Notes under the pieces: generated by a model
Database searches by the model: none
What the model saw: the letters and a program-made list of their open reading frames with translations, nothing else
What the model was told of the DNA's origin: nothing
In this document: positions 11,088 to 21,917 of the stretch, piece after piece
Layout of the letters: each line of letters starts with the position of its first letter
Position numbering within the stretch: the stretch's first letter is position 1
Position numbers and translations under genes: made by a program
Source: Rapana venosa
Taxonomy: Eukaryota; Mollusca; Gastropoda; Neogastropoda; Muricidae
NCBI GenBank assembly: GCA_028751875.1
Contig: CM054157.1
Coordinates: 52,959,318 to 53,023,317, forward strand
Length of the DNA: 64,000 nt
Direction of reading: 5' to 3'

Positions 11088-11372
11088 GACGGGATAGCTC
11101 AGTGGTCGGAGCACTCGCTTTCCCCCAGCCAAGTTAAGCAGCGTCGAGCGTGGGTTACCAGTTGGATGGGTGACCGTTTGCGCGCCTTGGCTTCAGTACA
11201 GTCTCCCAGTTCACCCAGCTGTAAATGGGTACCTGCCCTCTTTAGGGTCAGGGAAGGTAAAGCAGCGAGGAGAGGAGATGGGCGCCGCCCTCAATATTCT
11301 GGACCTAGAGAAGTGAGGTCTCTGACGCCTCGCTCCCCCACGACCTTATAGGTTATGGACTCCTTTACCTTT
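11088..11372 (+). repeat. SINE-I, reference copy with chimeric tRNA-like/5S-like head
   Basis: 11,088-11,125 is tRNA-like (GGGATAGCTCAGTGGTCGGA, an A-box type). 11,130-11,202 matches the internal-promoter half of 5S rRNA: AAGTTAAGCAGCGTCGAGC, then TTGGATGGGTGACCG and CCTTGGCTT. The body has CACCCAGCTGTAAATGGGTA and ends in a T run. Pol III transcription is the expected mode for such an element. Copies: 9,430 (-), 15,205, 28,902, 33,474, 49,860 and 60,880. Confidence 0.85.
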
Positions 11373-11389
11373 TTTTTTTTTTTTTTACC

Positions 11390-12330
11390 GCACTTGGACT
11401 TGGTAAAAGGAGACGGAACGGAATAGCCTGGTGGTTAGTTCCAATTCTTCGGAAAGTGGCATTGTGTCGGTGGGAATGATGAAACTTTAAAAACTGACGG
11501 GGACTGGGGAGAAAAAAAAAAAACCCACAGGAGTGCTTATTCCATACCTCGAAATAAAAAAAAAATAAAAAAAAAGTGTAAAAAAGGAAGGGGTGTGCTA
11601 TTTGTGGAGGGGCCCGGGGACCCTTGATGGTGTGCTGAATTTGCGTGTTGTGCCCTGATCCTGATTAATGGGGGCAGGCGCCCCGTCGTTTCTCAAACTC
11701 CCAACAGTCGTTGTCATTCCTTATTTTTTCTTTTATTTCAAGGCAATGGAATAAGCGCTCTTGGGTTTTTATTATTTTTTTTTTTTACATCCAGTCCTGT
11801 GGTGTTATGTTTATTGACAGTGTTCTGTGATGTTGCTGTTTCGGCCATGTGCTTTTTAAAATAAGGTGATCATCTTGTGACATCGTGCTGCGTATTTAGT
11901 TTTGGGACAACTTTTGTTTGGCACAACTTTTTTTTTGCTCAACTTTTTTAAACCCCCCTACCCGCCTGGATCGAGCCCCACAGCGATGCCTGTTTTAGGG
12001 GATTTTACCTGGAGTTAAAATCAGTAGACTCCACCTCCAGAGTCCTTTGAAACTTAAATAGCCCGTTGCAAACGCTTGATGAACATTTTTTTGCAATTTT
12101 TTAAAAAACCTTTTCTCCGTTCACAAGAGCAGGCCATTTCTGCTGGTGGGAACGGATGACAATTTTTCTATTTAAACACATGCATTAAGAGATCAGTCAG
12201 TGGGGTCAAGAGAATCCTCGCTCTGGTAACCCTGTAACCCAACCCCTGCCACATGTGGGGAAAAACCCAAACCAAAAAACCCGCCCTGGAGGGGGAGGGG
12301 CTCCCCCAGGTTTGATTTCCCCAAAGCCAC
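11390..12330. repeat. Degraded family III fragments in low-quality sequence
   Basis: Short family III pieces, minus near 11,400-11,560 and plus near 11,720-11,830, with a further piece at 12,090-12,165. Exaggerated homopolymers show that the sequence quality falls here. No gene seen. Confidence 0.5.
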
Positions 12331-15170
12331 TATGACAAAGCAGCCAAATCCCATACCATGGGTCGTCCCCCGGGGTTACCAAGGACCGCGCCTTCTGTTG
12401 CTCATCAGGCAGATGTCAAAAAGTTTCCGAGAAAACCACAAAATTCGTGCCAGAAAACAACACTACTTGGGCAATGGAATGTACGAACACTGGGGGCGCA
12501 GGCAAAGTAAGAATGACACATGAGATGTCCAATATCATTGGCACCCCTTGGGCTCTGGGGAATCAGGGGAAAAACAGGGAGAAACAACGACCCGAAGACC
12601 AAAAAATTATACACAGGGGAAAACAGGATAACATGAACACGGGGGGTTTCTCGTTCACAAAGCCCCGGAACACCGTCATGAGCTGTCAGCCTTTTTCCAG
12701 CAACTTTTACCATCCGCCTGAGAGCAACCCCCTTTAAACAACTGAGTACAGGCAAAAGCCCCTACCAGACTGCACAGATAACCCGTAGAAAAATTTTATG
12801 ACCAGCTCAAGGGTTTTCTGAATCAAACCCCCAAAAAAATCCCTTTGTGCAAGAAAAGGAACCCCAAAGGGTGGAGAAGATGCAGGGAAAGACTGGGAGG
12901 CGTTTTGGGGGGCCACATTGTAATAACCAATCAAATGAAAGAGGTTTGAGCTCCTGGGTTTGCCGTAAAAAACCACCCCACTAGTGAATACATTTGGGCC
13001 CCACAAGAAATCCAAAAAATGGACATGGCATAGCCAAAGGGGAAAACCACAACCAAATAGATTACATCATGGTAAAAAGACGGTTTCAGTCTAGCTTTAA
13101 CATCGCACGACAGGGAAGTTTTCCGGGAGCAGACATAGGGGTGATCTGATCTTGTGAATTTTTCCGATACTCTAAAAAAAAACCCCAAGCGGAACAACTC
13201 GGATAAATTTTGACCTCGAGAAGCTAAAGGCCCAGAGGTTTAAAATTTTTTTAAAGCAAGGAAGGGGGGAAAATTTTGCAGCACCACGTGATGATCAGAC
13301 ATGATACACGACAATATTTCAATACGCAGTGACGAAAACACAAACGACTTTTGGCAAACGCCGACCATAAAAAAAACCAGGGGGTCACCCCCCTAACCCC
13401 TACAACTTCACAAGCGTAAGAGTTGAAGAAAAAAAAAATGAAACAAAAAAAAGAGCAAAAAAATAGGGCAGCAACAAAAGAATCAAAAGTCCATGACGGA
13501 GGAAAAAGAAAATGGATGGGTGACAGTGAAAGACTTTGAAGAGAACATCAAGAAAGAAATAGCAAAAAAGCAATCAGCTGGTAAAGCCCGACTGCACAAA
13601 GGAAAAGGTTTAAACAATCCAAAAAAAAAAAGGGAAGTGTTAACTGAGCCCAGGATATTCTGAACAGATGACAGAATCTGCCCGCCCTGTATAACTAAGA
13701 ACCGCAGGGTCCAAAGTCCTTAATGACCCAAAAAGCAAAGACACGACATCCCCCTACCCTCCAAAGAAGGGGAAAAACAGCACAGATCGCGAAAAAAGGG
13801 GAAATCAGCGGGGGCTGAAAAATTCCGCTGATTTGGGCCCAAGCTGGGGGGGAAGCCATGATCAGCGCCACAAAATCTGCAAAAAGATCTGGCAGACGGG
13901 AAAAATGGCCAACACCTGGCGCAGTCGCTCTCTCACCCCCCAAAAAGGAAATCTACAACAAAGCCATAATTACCGACAACACCCATAGTCACCCCAAACA
14001 AGGTCTGCTGAGATAATATTGAATAGACTGAAACCCAAAAAGAGACCCCATTGCTGAGGAAAAAGCGGTTTCCGAGCAGGGGGCGCCAACAGAAAGATAT
14101 TTAAAACCCCGAATACATGTGAGCGGTACCTTCAACACAACAAGACCATACCACGTATTTACGATTTAAGAAGGCATTTTTACAGGTGTGGCGCAGCTTT
14201 GGGGCAACCCTGAACTTGTCACATCAAGCAAACCTGATCAGGTCATCAAAAAGCTGTACAGGGGGGCCACCAGTGCAGTTCTACAACAAAAAATTTGGGG
14301 AATGGTTTCAACAACTTGGGGTAAGGCAGGGCTGTCCCTCTCTCACCCACCCTTTTTCAACTCTTCCTTGAGGAATCTGGGGAGCACTGGAACTCATGAA
14401 GGATCATCACTTTGGGGGCAGAACTCACAAACCTCCCCTTCGCAGATGACATTGATGGAATAGCGGATCAAAAAAGACTTGCCAGCCTAACAAACACTTG
14501 GGTAAGGCCCCCAAAACATACGGCATGGGAAACAGTGCAAGAAGACCAAACGATGAAATAACACCAAGGCATTAGCACGTACAGGGTTTAAAGACCAGAA
14601 GCGGAAAAGTTCAAAGCTCAAATACCCGGGGGCCATTGTACCGACCAGGGATCCAACCAGAGAGTATCAGGACTGCACAGACAATAACAGCTTTGTCAAA
14701 AAAAACCCCTGGGGAGATAAGAAATCTCACTTTCCCAAGTCAGACTAAAGCGTCCCTTGTCTACCATATTTCTGTTCCTTGTCATGGGCCCTGATGAGAT
14801 TTGGAGAGGAAGAACGGCATGGAGAAATGCTTTCGAGACTCCTTGGCATCTCCCTACAAAACCACATAAAAAGAAAGCGGCAAACAAATCCAGCAAACCA
14901 TTGGACCCCATGAAACCTTTAACGATCGGAAAAAGCGTAAATTAAAGTGGTATGGGCATTCACAAGATCCCAGGGTTACAAAAACGTTTTGCAAGGCATG
15001 TCCCAAAGGGGAAAAGAAGAGGCAGACCAAGGAAGACTGGGAGGGTAACATCATGAATGGACAGGCCTAGAACTCCCAAAAAAACCCCGAGAAAGGCAGA
15101 ACAGAGAAAGAATGGAGGGAAAAGGTTGTGGTCTTTGAGGGTCCCCCCGGGCGCAGACTACGGGACAGAT
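12330..15170 (+). mobile_element. LINE-B, non-LTR retrotransposon (smeared)
   Basis: The order of remnants fits one ORF2: an endonuclease start (NTTWAMECTNTGGAGKVR near 12,450), a reverse-transcriptase block near 14,160, LPFADDIDGIA at about 14,435-14,465, and a C-terminal block with KWYGHS-type and GKRRGRP-type motifs near 14,940-15,050. All frames are repeatedly broken. The element differs in sequence from LINE-A and LINE-C. It is followed at once by a SINE-I copy. Confidence 0.75.
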
Positions 15171-15204
15171 AAAAATAGATAGAGATAGACTTTAAAAGAT
15201 GAAA

Positions 15205-15460
15205 AAGCTCAGGGTCGAGCGCTTGCTTTCCCCTCCAAAGTTAAGCAGCAGAGCGTGGTTACTAAATTTGGTGGGGGACCCTTTTGCGCACCTCGCTTCA
15301 GTGCATTCCCCCCGTTTACCCGCGTAAATGGGTACCTGCCCCTTTAGGGTCGGGAATAAAGCACAAGGGAGAGGGGATAGATGCCCCCCCAAAAGCGGCC
15401 CTGAAAGTTGAGGTTCGATGCCCCGCTGCCCCTACCTAAAGGTTATGGGGCACCTTTTGT
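15205..15460 (+). repeat. SINE-I, degraded copy
   Basis: GAGCGCTTGCTTTCCCCTCC, AAGTTAAGCAGCAGAGCGTG and AAATGGGTACCTGCCC mark the element. The last bases of the tRNA-like head are present, the rest is lost. Confidence 0.75.
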
Positions 15461-15474
15461 TTTTTACATAGCAT

Positions 15475-15700
15475 GATGATGATAATAATAAAACAATAAC
15501 AACAACAACAACAAAAAAAAAATAATAAAGGTAAAGGTGTTCCCCTAACCATGGGGTTTTGGGGAGTGAGATGTCAAGAGACCTCAGTTTCTCTGGGGGC
15601 CCGCATACTGAGGGCTGGGTGGGGGGGGAAACCTGTCAGTATAAACAGCATCTATGGCCGTATAGGTTCTGGGACACCTTTACCTTTTACCTTTTTACAC
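15475..15700. repeat. Microsatellite plus mosaic of SINE-I and family II tails
   Basis: An (AAC/AAT)n tract at 15,480-15,525 is followed by a reversed SINE-I tail (15,528-15,625), a short family II tail (CCTGTCAGTATAAACAGCAT) and a forward SINE-I tail. This suggests nested or template-switched insertions. Confidence 0.6.
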
Positions 15701-15754
15701 AGGTGTTGTTTAGACACCAATCCTGAAGTCATATTGCAGCACCTCAGTGGTGGG

Positions 15755-15820
15755 TAACAAAGGTCAGATGCCCAGAATCTTGCCATTGGTGAACCTCAGA
15801 GCTCTAGCTGAGGAATGGAG
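15755..15820 (+). repeat. SINE-IV 3' tail fragment
   Basis: CTTGCCATTGGTGAACCTCA then GAGCTCTAGCTGAGGAATG is the terminal part of the family seen in full at 58,065-58,425. Confidence 0.7.
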
Positions 15821-15896
15821 GGAGGGAAAAGTCTAGCAGTTTTCTCAATGTGTCATAAAGAAGCTGAATGTCACTATGTGTGTGTGTGTCTTTTTG

Positions 15897-16040
15897 ATTT
15901 TACGTCTGTTCACTTAAAGTGATATTAGACGAGAGGGGGAGTGATGAGATGGGGGGCTTTAAAGCAGAGAGATCAGTGTTGGTATTAAATGACAAAATTC
16001 TGATTCCAAACGGAACAAACAATATGTTGCAAAAAACGTG
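15897..16040 (+). repeat. Family E element: 29-bp palindrome plus downstream body
   Basis: Palindromic core 15,903-15,931. The following 100 bp (GATGAGATGGGGGGCTTT, GTGTTGGTATTAA, CAATATGTTGC) matches 61,603-61,720, so the core can be the end of a longer element. 16,040-16,300 holds nothing recognised. Confidence 0.65.
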
Positions 16041-16299
16041 GCAAATAAACGCAAATAGAACAAAACCCCGGAACAACCGAACTCTGTGCTGAAGAGGGAA
16101 CCTGTACAATTGCAGATATATCTGATAGTAAAACTATTACGGTCTCACGGTCGTATTTTACCAAAAAAAGAAATAACTGGAGACCGCATCAGCCACAGTG
16201 CTATCTCGCATAATAAGTCTGGATTGGTTAGAAACCTCGTTCAGAGATATTTATCTTGAAAGGCTGGTAGGAACTTTTCTAAGCCCTTACATTAGTACA

Positions 16300-16545
16300 A
16301 AGTATTTATTTTATTTTATTTATTTATTTATTCTTTTATATCGAGGATAATGGAATAAGGACTCATGTGCTTTTTTACATTCAGTCCCCGTGTGTATGCG
16401 ATTTTGTAAATTTTGTCATCTGTTTCCACCGGCACACAATGGCCTACTCTTCCAAAAAGTGGAACAGGATTTAATGTGTGCGCAAGATGTTCTGCATGCG
16501 TTTGAACACGGGGCCTTGGTTTATAGTCTCATCCGAAAGACTTAT
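16300..16545 (+). repeat. Family III interspersed repeat
   Basis: TTTTATATCGAGGATAATGG, then CAGTCCCCGTGTGTATGCGA, GGCCTACTCTTCC, GCGCAAGATGTTCTGCATGC and GGGGCCTTGGTTTATAGTCT. It is preceded by (TTTA)n. Better copies lie at 22,465 and 56,280. Confidence 0.8.
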
Positions 16546-16554
16546 GAATATGAA

Positions 16555-16651
16555 TATATGTGTGTGTGTGCATGTGTGCGTGTGTGTGCGTGTTGTTGTT
16601 GTTGTTGTTGTCTTCAATTTATCGTCTGTTCACACTCAGTGATATTAGACG
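16555..16651 (+). repeat. GT/GTT microsatellite and palindromic core
   Basis: A (TG)n/(TTG)n run leads into family E core 16,623-16,651 (variant centre CACTCAGTG). 16,652-16,885 has no recognised feature apart from a short G run at 16,745. Confidence 0.65.
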
Positions 16652-16885
16652 AGGGATGTGGAAAATGTAGTGGAACTAGAAGGGAATGGACAGAGAAAAG
16701 ACTGATTAGGTAACAAGTGTGTTGGAATTTTCATGCAATCAAAAGGGGGGGGGGAATCTTAAACATGAGCAAAAATTTAAATTCAACAAATTGTTAACAT
16801 GAAACAACTATAAAGTAACTACAACAAATACTCTACTGGGCTGTGCAATAGACATTTAACCATGGCAAAGGCTAATTTTGGATTT

Positions 16886-17665
16886 TTAAAATGCAGTTTC
16901 CACAGACTGCTCACAAAATGTGGGTAAAAAAGGTTTTACAATTGGACACTCAAATAGGATGTGAGTGTTGGAAATATGTTCCCCACAGAGGCACCTGACA
17001 TTTTTACAAAATTTTGTTATAAATGCATTTAATTTTATCCTAAAATATAATGTATTAACTCTTCTTGTGGTTGCGATACTTAAGTTTGTTTGAGAAGGAG
17101 TCCTGTAACATGAAATAAGGCCATTAGTCAGGCAACTCTTTAAAGATCGTTCCTTGAATTGATCAGATTCTCTCCACTTACTCCACGACGTCTGTTCTAA
17201 TAAACGGTATCCCTCCTGTAGAGATAATGGGACATGCAGTTCTATTGATTCCAAATGATGTCTTGCCCCCCTTTTTGCAGCTCTGTCAGCCCACTCATTT
17301 GAAAAAACTCCAACGTGCGAAGGTACCCAACAAAAGGAAACAGGAATACCTCTTAGACTTAAAAAGTGTATGACATATTTAATTTAAAAAATGATTCTGG
17401 ATACTTTCTTTGAATTTGGGGATTTGATAGCATATAGTACTGACTTAGCGTCTACACAGAGTAAGATAGGAATGATGGGAAAAACAGAATCAGGAATATA
17501 GTTAAGAGCCATAAGAATTGGAACAAGTTCAGCTGTAAATATTGAATGATGTTTACCAAGATAGTATGATTTCTCTGTTTTTAGAGCTGGTATGACGAAT
17601 GCTGAACCAGCTTCATTATTTTCTAAAACTGACCCATCTGTGTATACTTTTAAGTTGTCAGTATA
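16886..17665 (-). mobile_element. LINE fragment: RNase H domain and C-terminus
   Basis: On the minus strand from 17,665 downwards: VYTDGSVLEN (first catalytic Asp), SIFTAELVPILMALNY (catalytic Glu), LLCVDAKSVLYAI (Asp), VPSHVGVFSNEWADRAAKRG (final Asp with the usual SHVG-NE-AD block). A Cys/His tail follows: RCLCGEHISNTHILFECP. This is an RNase H1-like domain as carried by I/Jockey-related non-LTR elements. One TAA near 17,385 interrupts it. The reverse-transcriptase part is missing, so this is an isolated 3' piece lying antisense in an intron of the host gene. Confidence 0.8.
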
Positions 17666-17772
17666 CTTATTTTCGTGTGTTTATTTTCGTTTTCGTATTT
17701 TCATCTCTTTATGTGTGTGCGTGTGTGGGGGGTATGTGTGTGTTGTGTGTGTGTGTGTGTGTGTGTGTTCAG

Positions 17773-17904
17773 AGCTGCCAGAGGTGACGACGGAGATGGC
17801 GGTGGAGAGATGGAACAGCTGGTGAACCTGGCGGCCAGCTGTCTGTCAGCCTTCGTCCATGTGCCCCTGAAGGGGGCCTTTCCCCTGTGCAGGGCAAGAC
17901 CAAG
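17773..17904 (+). CDS. STK36: STK36-like exon with one-base frameshift
   Basis: Acceptor GTTCAG sits right after an unbroken (TG)n tract (17,740-17,769); donor GTACAC follows 17,904. It starts ELPEVTTEMAVE, then hits a stop at 17,821. In the next frame it continues EMEQLVNLAASCLSAFVHV and PLKGAF. One extra G near 17,808 (GTGGAG-GAGATG) would join both halves. A further shift near 17,885 is possible, because the join to the next exon is also out of phase. Confidence 0.65.
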
Positions 17905-18255
17905 GTACACTCCTCCTCCTCTTCTCCTTTTGTTCTTCGTTTTCATCATCATCATCATCAACATCATCATCATCGTCATCATCTTCCCTTCTTCTCCTCC
18001 TTCTCCTCCTCCTTCTCCTCCTTCTTTTTTGGGTTGCATTCAGTTTAATGGGCTTTCCCCCCAAGTCTTTCTGAATTTGTTTAATTTGTTCAAGGTAGAG
18101 TTTCCCCCCTTTTTGGTCGGTTTGTTTACATTTTCTTTTGGTTTTTGCTTTCTTTTGTTTTTAATTACTTCAAGTTGTTTTTTTTTTGGGGCAGAATTGT
18201 AAAAAGCCTTTATTGTGCCTAATTCTTTACCCATTAAAGATTCAATCAATCAATC
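17905..18255 (+). other. Intron: CTC/ATC microsatellites and pyrimidine-rich sequence
   Basis: (CTC)n, (ATC)n and (CTCCTT)n up to 18,030, then T-rich sequence with exaggerated homopolymers. No gene seen. Confidence 0.6.
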
Positions 18256-18807
18256 TCCTTCTTCTTGTTCTTGTTCTTGTTCTTCTTCTTGTTCTTGTCC
18301 TTCTTCTTTTTTCTTCTTCTTCTCCTTCTTCTTCTTCTCCTTCTTCATCTTCTCCTCCTCCTCCTCCTTCCCTTCTTCTTCTCTTCTTCTTCTTTTTTCT
18401 TCTTCTTTTCTTCTTCTTCTTCTTCTTCTCCTTCTCCTTCATCTTCTTCTTCTTGTTTTCATCATGTTGTTGTTTTTTGTTGTTGTTGTTGTTGTTGTTG
18501 TTTGTTTTTGGGTTTGTTGTTTTTGTTGTTGTTTTTGTTTTGTTGTTGTTTGTTGTTGTTTTTGTTGTTCTTTTCTTCTTCTTCTTCTTTCTTCTTCTTT
18601 CTTCTTCTTCTTCTTCTTCTTTGTTTTCATCATAATCTTCTTGTTCTTGTTCTTGTTCTTCTTCTTCTTTTTTTATCTTCTTCTTCTCGTTTTTTCTTCT
18701 TCTTCTTTTTCTTCTTCATCTTCTTCCTTTTTTTCATCTTTCTTCTTCTTGTTCTTTGCTCTTTGTTGTTGTTGTTGTTCTTCTTCTTCTTCTTCTTCTT
18801 CTTCGTT

Positions 18808-18843
<36 letters not shown>

Positions 18844-18955
18844 TTGTTCTTCTTCTCCTCCTCCTCCTTCTTCCTCTCATTCTTCTTCTCCTCCTTTTTT
18901 CTTCTTTTTCTTCTTGTTCTTGTTCTTGTTCTTCTTCTTCTTCTTCTTCTTCTTC
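18255..18955 (+). repeat. Long (TTC)n/(TTG)n tract
   Basis: About 700 bp of TTC, TTG and ATC triplets with CTC interruptions. It ends in a pure TTC run just before a family II element. Open in all forward frames because the composition contains no stops. Confidence 0.95.
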
Positions 18956-19225
18956 ATTGTTGTCTGTCATATGAGCAAAAAATGTGTCCCACTATCTTTA
19001 AGGGCCTAACAAGTCAGGCGCAGTGCACCCAACTTCGTTGTGGCAGAGAATTGTTATCTTTGAAGTCTTTCTTGAGAAAACAAAGGGCAGGAGAATAGAC
19101 CTAGAAGGCAGAAAATAGACAAAGAAGGAGGTGATAGGAAGAAAAGGAACAAAGTCGAAAGAGGGATAGAAAAGAGGGAATTACTTGCGTACAATTTTTC
19201 AGAAGGTGGAGATGCTGTTTATGCG
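18956..19225 (+). repeat. Family II interspersed repeat
   Basis: TGTTGTCTGTCATATGAGC, CTAACAAGTCAGGCGCAGTG, GAAGTCTTTCTTGAG and GGAGATGCTGTTTATGC. The 5' end abuts the TTC tract. Confidence 0.8.
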
Positions 19226-19960
19226 GGCATCCCACTGGGAAACTTGTTTATTTCAGCACTGATAATGGGTGATGATATACTGCTTTTTATGTATCCTGAA
19301 ATCTAGTCACAACAGAATTAAGAAAGCGTTTATGTCCAAATCATTTTTGAGCAGTTAACCAAATTGCAAACAGTATGAACAAGATGAAATGGTGGGGTGT
19401 GTGTGTGGGGAGAGAGAGAGAAGGTGAGAGAGAGGAGGAGAGAGAAAGAGAAGAGAGAGAGGAGAGAGAGAGAGAAGAGAGAAGAGAGAAAAGGAAGGCT
19501 TACATTAAACCTTGCCCAGAACAAAAGTTTATGAAAGTACGTATGTTTAATCATTTTTTTGTGTTCAGATAGTCACAAAAAGTAAAAAACAATTTGAAAG
19601 GGTTTGCAAGGGAGAGAGCCCGGAGAGAAGGTCTATATCAAAAGCAGGTAAAGGGGATTAAAACGGGGGACAAAGTTGAAAGAAGTACCAGTGAAGCCTC
19701 TCTCTCTCCCTGTGAAAGTCAAAGTCAAGGTCAAACTTGTATTTCAGGTGGTACAACGAATAAGCAGTGCCGGGGTTTTTTTCATCAAACCATCTATCTA
19801 GAATTTGTTTGTGTGTGTGTGTGTGTGTGTTTGTGTGTGTACATATATATATGAACACTTCACAATCACATGATACAATGACAGGATAAGGATGGAGGTG
19901 TAACAGTGGTAGTGATGGATGATATGATGAGATGATGATGATGATGATGATGATGACGGC
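19226..19960. other. Intron: GA tract, GT tract and (GAT)n
   Basis: (GA)n at 19,410-19,490, (GT)n at 19,808-19,842 and (GAT)n at 19,922-19,955 running to the acceptor of the next exon. No coding signal. Confidence 0.7.
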
Positions 19961-19962
19961 AG

Positions 19963-20071
19963 GTGGGGGAGTACCTGTCAGCCCTGATATGTCAGCACCC
20001 AAAGACCAAGAGATCAGCCGTCACTTCTTCCTCCTGCTCTCAACCCCCCTCGACGCTCCACTCTGCTCAAG
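19963..20071 (+). CDS. STK36: STK36-like exon, frame uncertain
   Basis: Acceptor GACGGCAG precedes 19,963 directly after (GAT)n; donor GTCCGT follows 20,071. One frame begins VGEYLSALICQHPK. A second gives DQEISRHFFLLLSTPLDAP over the later half. The two are best joined by one indel near 20,005. It ends ...AQ or ...CS plus incomplete codon. The phase does not match either neighbour without correction. Confidence 0.5.
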
Positions 20072-20315
20072 GTCCGTGTGGATTTTTTCCCTTCCTTTTT
20101 CTTTTTTAAATTCCTTTTGCTTTTACTAGTTTTGTGACTGTTACAGTTTGGCTGGATGTGTACAGAAAAAAAAGAATGAAAAAGAAAGAAAGTAATTGCC
20201 ATGCTTATCCTTTCATTCCCCTTCTGAAGATAAAAATGAATGAATAAATCAATTTAAACGTGTTTCATGTTTTTCTTCTTTCCCTGTCTTTCTGTCTGTG
20301 TGTGTGTGCTGCTGC
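20072..20315 (+). other. Intron, AT-rich, nothing recognised
   Basis: T-rich and A-rich sequence with a short TCTG/GT run at 20,290. No repeat family or gene recognised. Confidence 0.5.
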
Positions 20316-21185
20316 CTTTTTGCTGGTGACGTTCATGTCCTGCTGTTCCCTGCTGCTTGTTCCAATCTCTCCACCCCGCTGTAACTAGGTTTTGTCGTGT
20401 CACATCTACAAGTCAGAAGTCAATTTTAATTCCTCAGCTAGAGCTCTGAGGTTCGCCAATAGTGGGGATTTTTGCAATGCGACCTTTTTTTGCCCATCGT
20501 GAAGGTCCATAGTCTGACTTCAGGGAAGAAGTCAGTATGAATCTTGACAATGTTGGGTTGCTGTGGGGCCACCAGCCAGAGGTGCCCTGCGCTGGATCAC
20601 TTAGGTGTTGTTCGGTGGTGACTATTCTGAGCTAACATACGCAGAACACCATGTACTGAGCTGCTTACTGACAACAGTTGTGGAGCCAGACTGGGCGAGA
20701 CACCCATCTGGGGTGGTGACCACCGCAACATCCCAACAACCCTCTCCCACAAACCTCCAAAGTCTCTGTCACAAACTCTCCACATACAAGCGCAGAAGTG
20801 TATGGGGAAACCAAAACTGAGGTCTCCGTGAGACCAGAGCAGCGAGGAACACTGAATCAGAGACAGTTTCATTCCCTTTATTCCATGATGGTCAGTGATG
20901 ATTAGGATCATGTGATAATTCTGCTATGAAAGTGCACAGGCTTTGAGACTTCTTGACAAAGCTTTATGCTTCTTATGATAACATTTCCCAGTTTCAACTG
21001 GGCCTGAGAGGTACAGACACCTACAGTGTTGGTCAGGTCATTTGAGCAACACTCTCAAAATCGCATCTATAAAATGGATGAAGCTTGACTGTGTAGTCCC
21101 AGTCTTGCCAATGAGCCCATAATAAACTTACTCTGGATAGGAGCCAGCTGGAGTCTGAAAAAAACCCAAACAAAACCAGAGACTC
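20315..21185 (+). repeat. Repeat G, copy 1 (unknown class)
   Basis: Matches 30,058-30,835 over most of its length: GTGGGGCCACCAGCCAG, CTGAGCTAACATACGCAG, GTCTCCGTGAGACCAGAGCA, CACCTACAGTGTTGGTCAGG, GTGTAGTCCCAGTCTTGCC. No open frame is shared. It is interrupted by the SINE-IV fragment at 20,427-20,530. Class unknown; it may be a long interspersed element fragment or a duplicated intronic segment. Confidence 0.75.
20427..20530 (-). repeat. SINE-IV tail insertion with target-site duplication
   Basis: CTCAGCTAGAGCTCTGAGG to CCATCGTGAAGGTCC is the SINE-IV tail, reversed. AGAAGTCA occurs on both sides (about 20,416 and 20,526), consistent with a target-site duplication. Repeat G copy 2 lacks it. 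Confidence 0.65.
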
Positions 21186-21490
21186 TTACTGATTCGAATC
21201 CATGACAACCCAGTCACTGACCCTACACACCAACCACTTTACCACAGCAGTGGGTGAAATAAAACAAATTTTGCCCCCGTGGGGATGCCAGGGGCCTGTG
21301 TGAATAAATAGCATCCCCACCTTCTGGAAAATCTGTGCTAGAAATTTCCTCTTTTCTTTTTCTCTCTGTTTCTGCCTTGTTCCTTTTCTTCCTGTCACTA
21401 CCTCCTTGTTTCTTTTCTGCCTTCTTGGTCCGTTCTCCTGCCTTTTTTCCCCCATAGAATGGACAACAATAGTTGCAGTCTGAGTGTATG
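21186..21490 (-). repeat. Family II interspersed repeat, reverse
   Basis: GAATAAATAGCATCCCCACC, TTGTTCCTTTTCTTCCTGTC and GTCCGTTCTCCTGCC, ending in GATGAAGAAGAAG, the remnant of its TTC flank. A tRNA-like B box (ACTGATTCGAATCC) at 21,188-21,205 precedes it. Confidence 0.75.
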
Positions 21491-21917
21491 ATGAAGAAGA
21501 AGAAACAAATTTCTGAACTGAATGTAACAGAGCGAAGATAGGTCAGCTCCCATCTCTGCAGCTACTTGCCAGCTATGAAGCAGGCTCAGAACAGCGGGGA
21601 GCGTGGCCTCTAAAAAAACAAAGTGCATTGTTCCTACATGTCACCACATAGACGAAGAGCATGCAACAGAGAGGTCCAAACCACCACCCAAGAAAACAAG
21701 AGCCTGACACAATTCGCCGGTGTCTCCCGATTTAGAAACACGACATTGCGCTCAGCCTCTGCTCGCATGGGAGGTAATCTTACAACCGGCCGGTCACATG
21801 AACATCACATCACATCACATCACACGTGCTGTTGGTTAGAACGAACGCAGTGGCGGCGGCAGCAATAGAAGAAGAAGAAGAGCAAAGAAAACCAGGCGGT
21901 GGTGTTTGGTGTTTCAG
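21491..21917. other. Intron, mostly unique
   Basis: Short (CATCA)n run at 21,805-21,825 and a GAA run at 21,868. Otherwise no recognised repeat or gene. Confidence 0.5.

Noticed and set aside
11130..11202. 5S rRNA gene
   Set aside because: Only the internal-promoter half matches, fused to a tRNA-like segment and SINE body in several copies.
17846..18064. Arg/Asp-rich minus-strand frames resembling a nucleolar protein
   Set aside because: Translation of (CTC)n and (ATC)n microsatellites.
18215..19098. F/S/L-rich forward frames of more than 260 codons
   Set aside because: TTC/TTG microsatellite translation; no start context or family match.
20605..20911. Open frames within repeat G as a possible gene
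   Set aside because: The second copy at 30.1-30.8 kb does not keep the frame, and no domain is recognisable.
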